A stretch of DNA of 13,653 nucleotides, from positions 1-13,653 of the forward strand of contig CABVRQ010000091.1 of assembly GCA_902500695.1 (NCBI GenBank). The letters are read 5' to 3'. Numbering within the stretch: position 1 is the first letter of the stretch; each line of letters opens with the position of its first letter. The notes below the pieces were generated by a model. The model was not told the DNA's origin. It saw only the letters and a program-made list of their open reading frames with translations, and made no database searches. Made by a program: the position numbers and the translations under genes. Shown here piece after piece: positions 13,427 through 13,653 of the stretch. Source of the stretch: an uncultured Nitrospira sp. (GTDB lineage: Bacteria > Nitrospirota > Nitrospiria > Nitrospirales > UBA8639).

Positions 13427-13653
13427 ATGCGAATCGGACCGTTTGGAAGACAGAGAGGAGGGGGCAGCCAACCCCGTGCACGCATGAGTTGGAAAATGCG
13501 GCTCATCCCGCTCGTCTTATTCGCGATATACGGACTGTATTTTTACGTCTCGAACCAGGAAACCGTGCCATTGACCGGGCGTTCCCAGTTGGTGGACATA
13601 ACCCACGAGCAGGAAATGGCCTTGGGGCTCCAGTCCTACCAAGAAATCCTCAG
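13427..13653 (+). CDS. M48-family zinc metallopeptidase, N-terminal part (runs off the window)
   Basis: Seventy-five codons are visible. A glycine- and arginine-rich N-terminus (MRIGPFGRQRGGG) is followed by a membrane segment (about residues 25-41, LIPLVLFAIYGLYFYV). Then come VPLTGRSQLVDIT and QEMALGLQSYQEIL, the block that precedes the protease domain in M48B-type peptidases of the LoiP/BepA group. These act on outer-membrane or periplasmic proteins. The HExxH zinc motif lies beyond the window, so catalytic competence cannot be judged. The chosen ATG has a modest CAGGGA upstream; ATG 13484 is a later alternative. Confidence 0.72.
   Translation, partial: MRIGPFGRQRGGGSQPRARMSWKMRLIPLVLFAIYGLYFYVSNQETVPLTGRSQLVDITHEQEMALGLQSYQEIL

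Noticed and set aside
1..13653. CRISPR arrays, tRNA or rRNA genes, phage or toxin-antitoxin genes
   Set aside because: No regularly spaced repeats, no tRNA-like folds and no matching protein motifs were seen on either strand.

Overview
The window looks like chromosomal DNA from a Gram-negative environmental bacterium, most likely Nitrospira or a relative in Nitrospirota. This rests on the didermic envelope gene content, the moderate GC, and resemblance by memory of the M48 peptidase start and the penicillin-binding protein fragment to Nitrospira proteins. No database was searched, so the taxonomy is an inference. No RNA genes, insertion sequences, phage genes or CRISPR arrays were found.

Layout. 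1-1031: the C-terminal remnant of a class A penicillin-binding protein, broken by two frameshifts. 1032-1699: a long AT-rich regulatory gap with a palindrome and a sigma-54-like promoter. 1700-3529: cassette 1, a DUF4398 lipoprotein followed by a long membrane-anchored L,D-transpeptidase (YkuD). 3532-4158 (-) and 4157-6124 (+): a divergent pair whose start codons overlap. It pairs a subtilase with a C-terminal P domain with a separate small protein that resembles only the subtilase's propeptide-like domain. 6582-7148: a YqhA/UPF0114-type membrane protein. 7479-8252: a YkgJ-type cysteine-cluster protein. 8253-8655: a second regulatory gap with the same palindrome and the same type of sigma-54-like promoter. 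8656-8772: a 38-residue Lys/Pro-rich protein. 8999-12162: cassette 2, a paralogue of cassette 1 (lipoprotein, long L,D-transpeptidase) extended by a short secreted L,D-transpeptidase and a lipoprotein-like L,D-transpeptidase homologue that lacks the catalytic Cys. All four genes are linked by tiny overlaps or gaps. 12554-13249 (-): an unrecognised single-pass membrane protein. 13427-end: the start of an M48 metallopeptidase.

The common theme is envelope and peptidoglycan remodelling: three intact L,D-transpeptidases, one apparent pseudoenzyme, two coiled lipoproteins, a dead penicillin-binding protein, a subtilase and an M48 peptidase. The strongest candidates for something undescribed are three. 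First, the two lipoprotein/L,D-transpeptidase cassettes appear to share a regulatory arrangement (palindrome about 250 bp upstream of a sigma-54-like promoter). Second, the subtilase faces a stand-alone propeptide-like protein that could inhibit or fold it in trans. Third, there is a Cys-less L,D-transpeptidase partner at the end of cassette 2.
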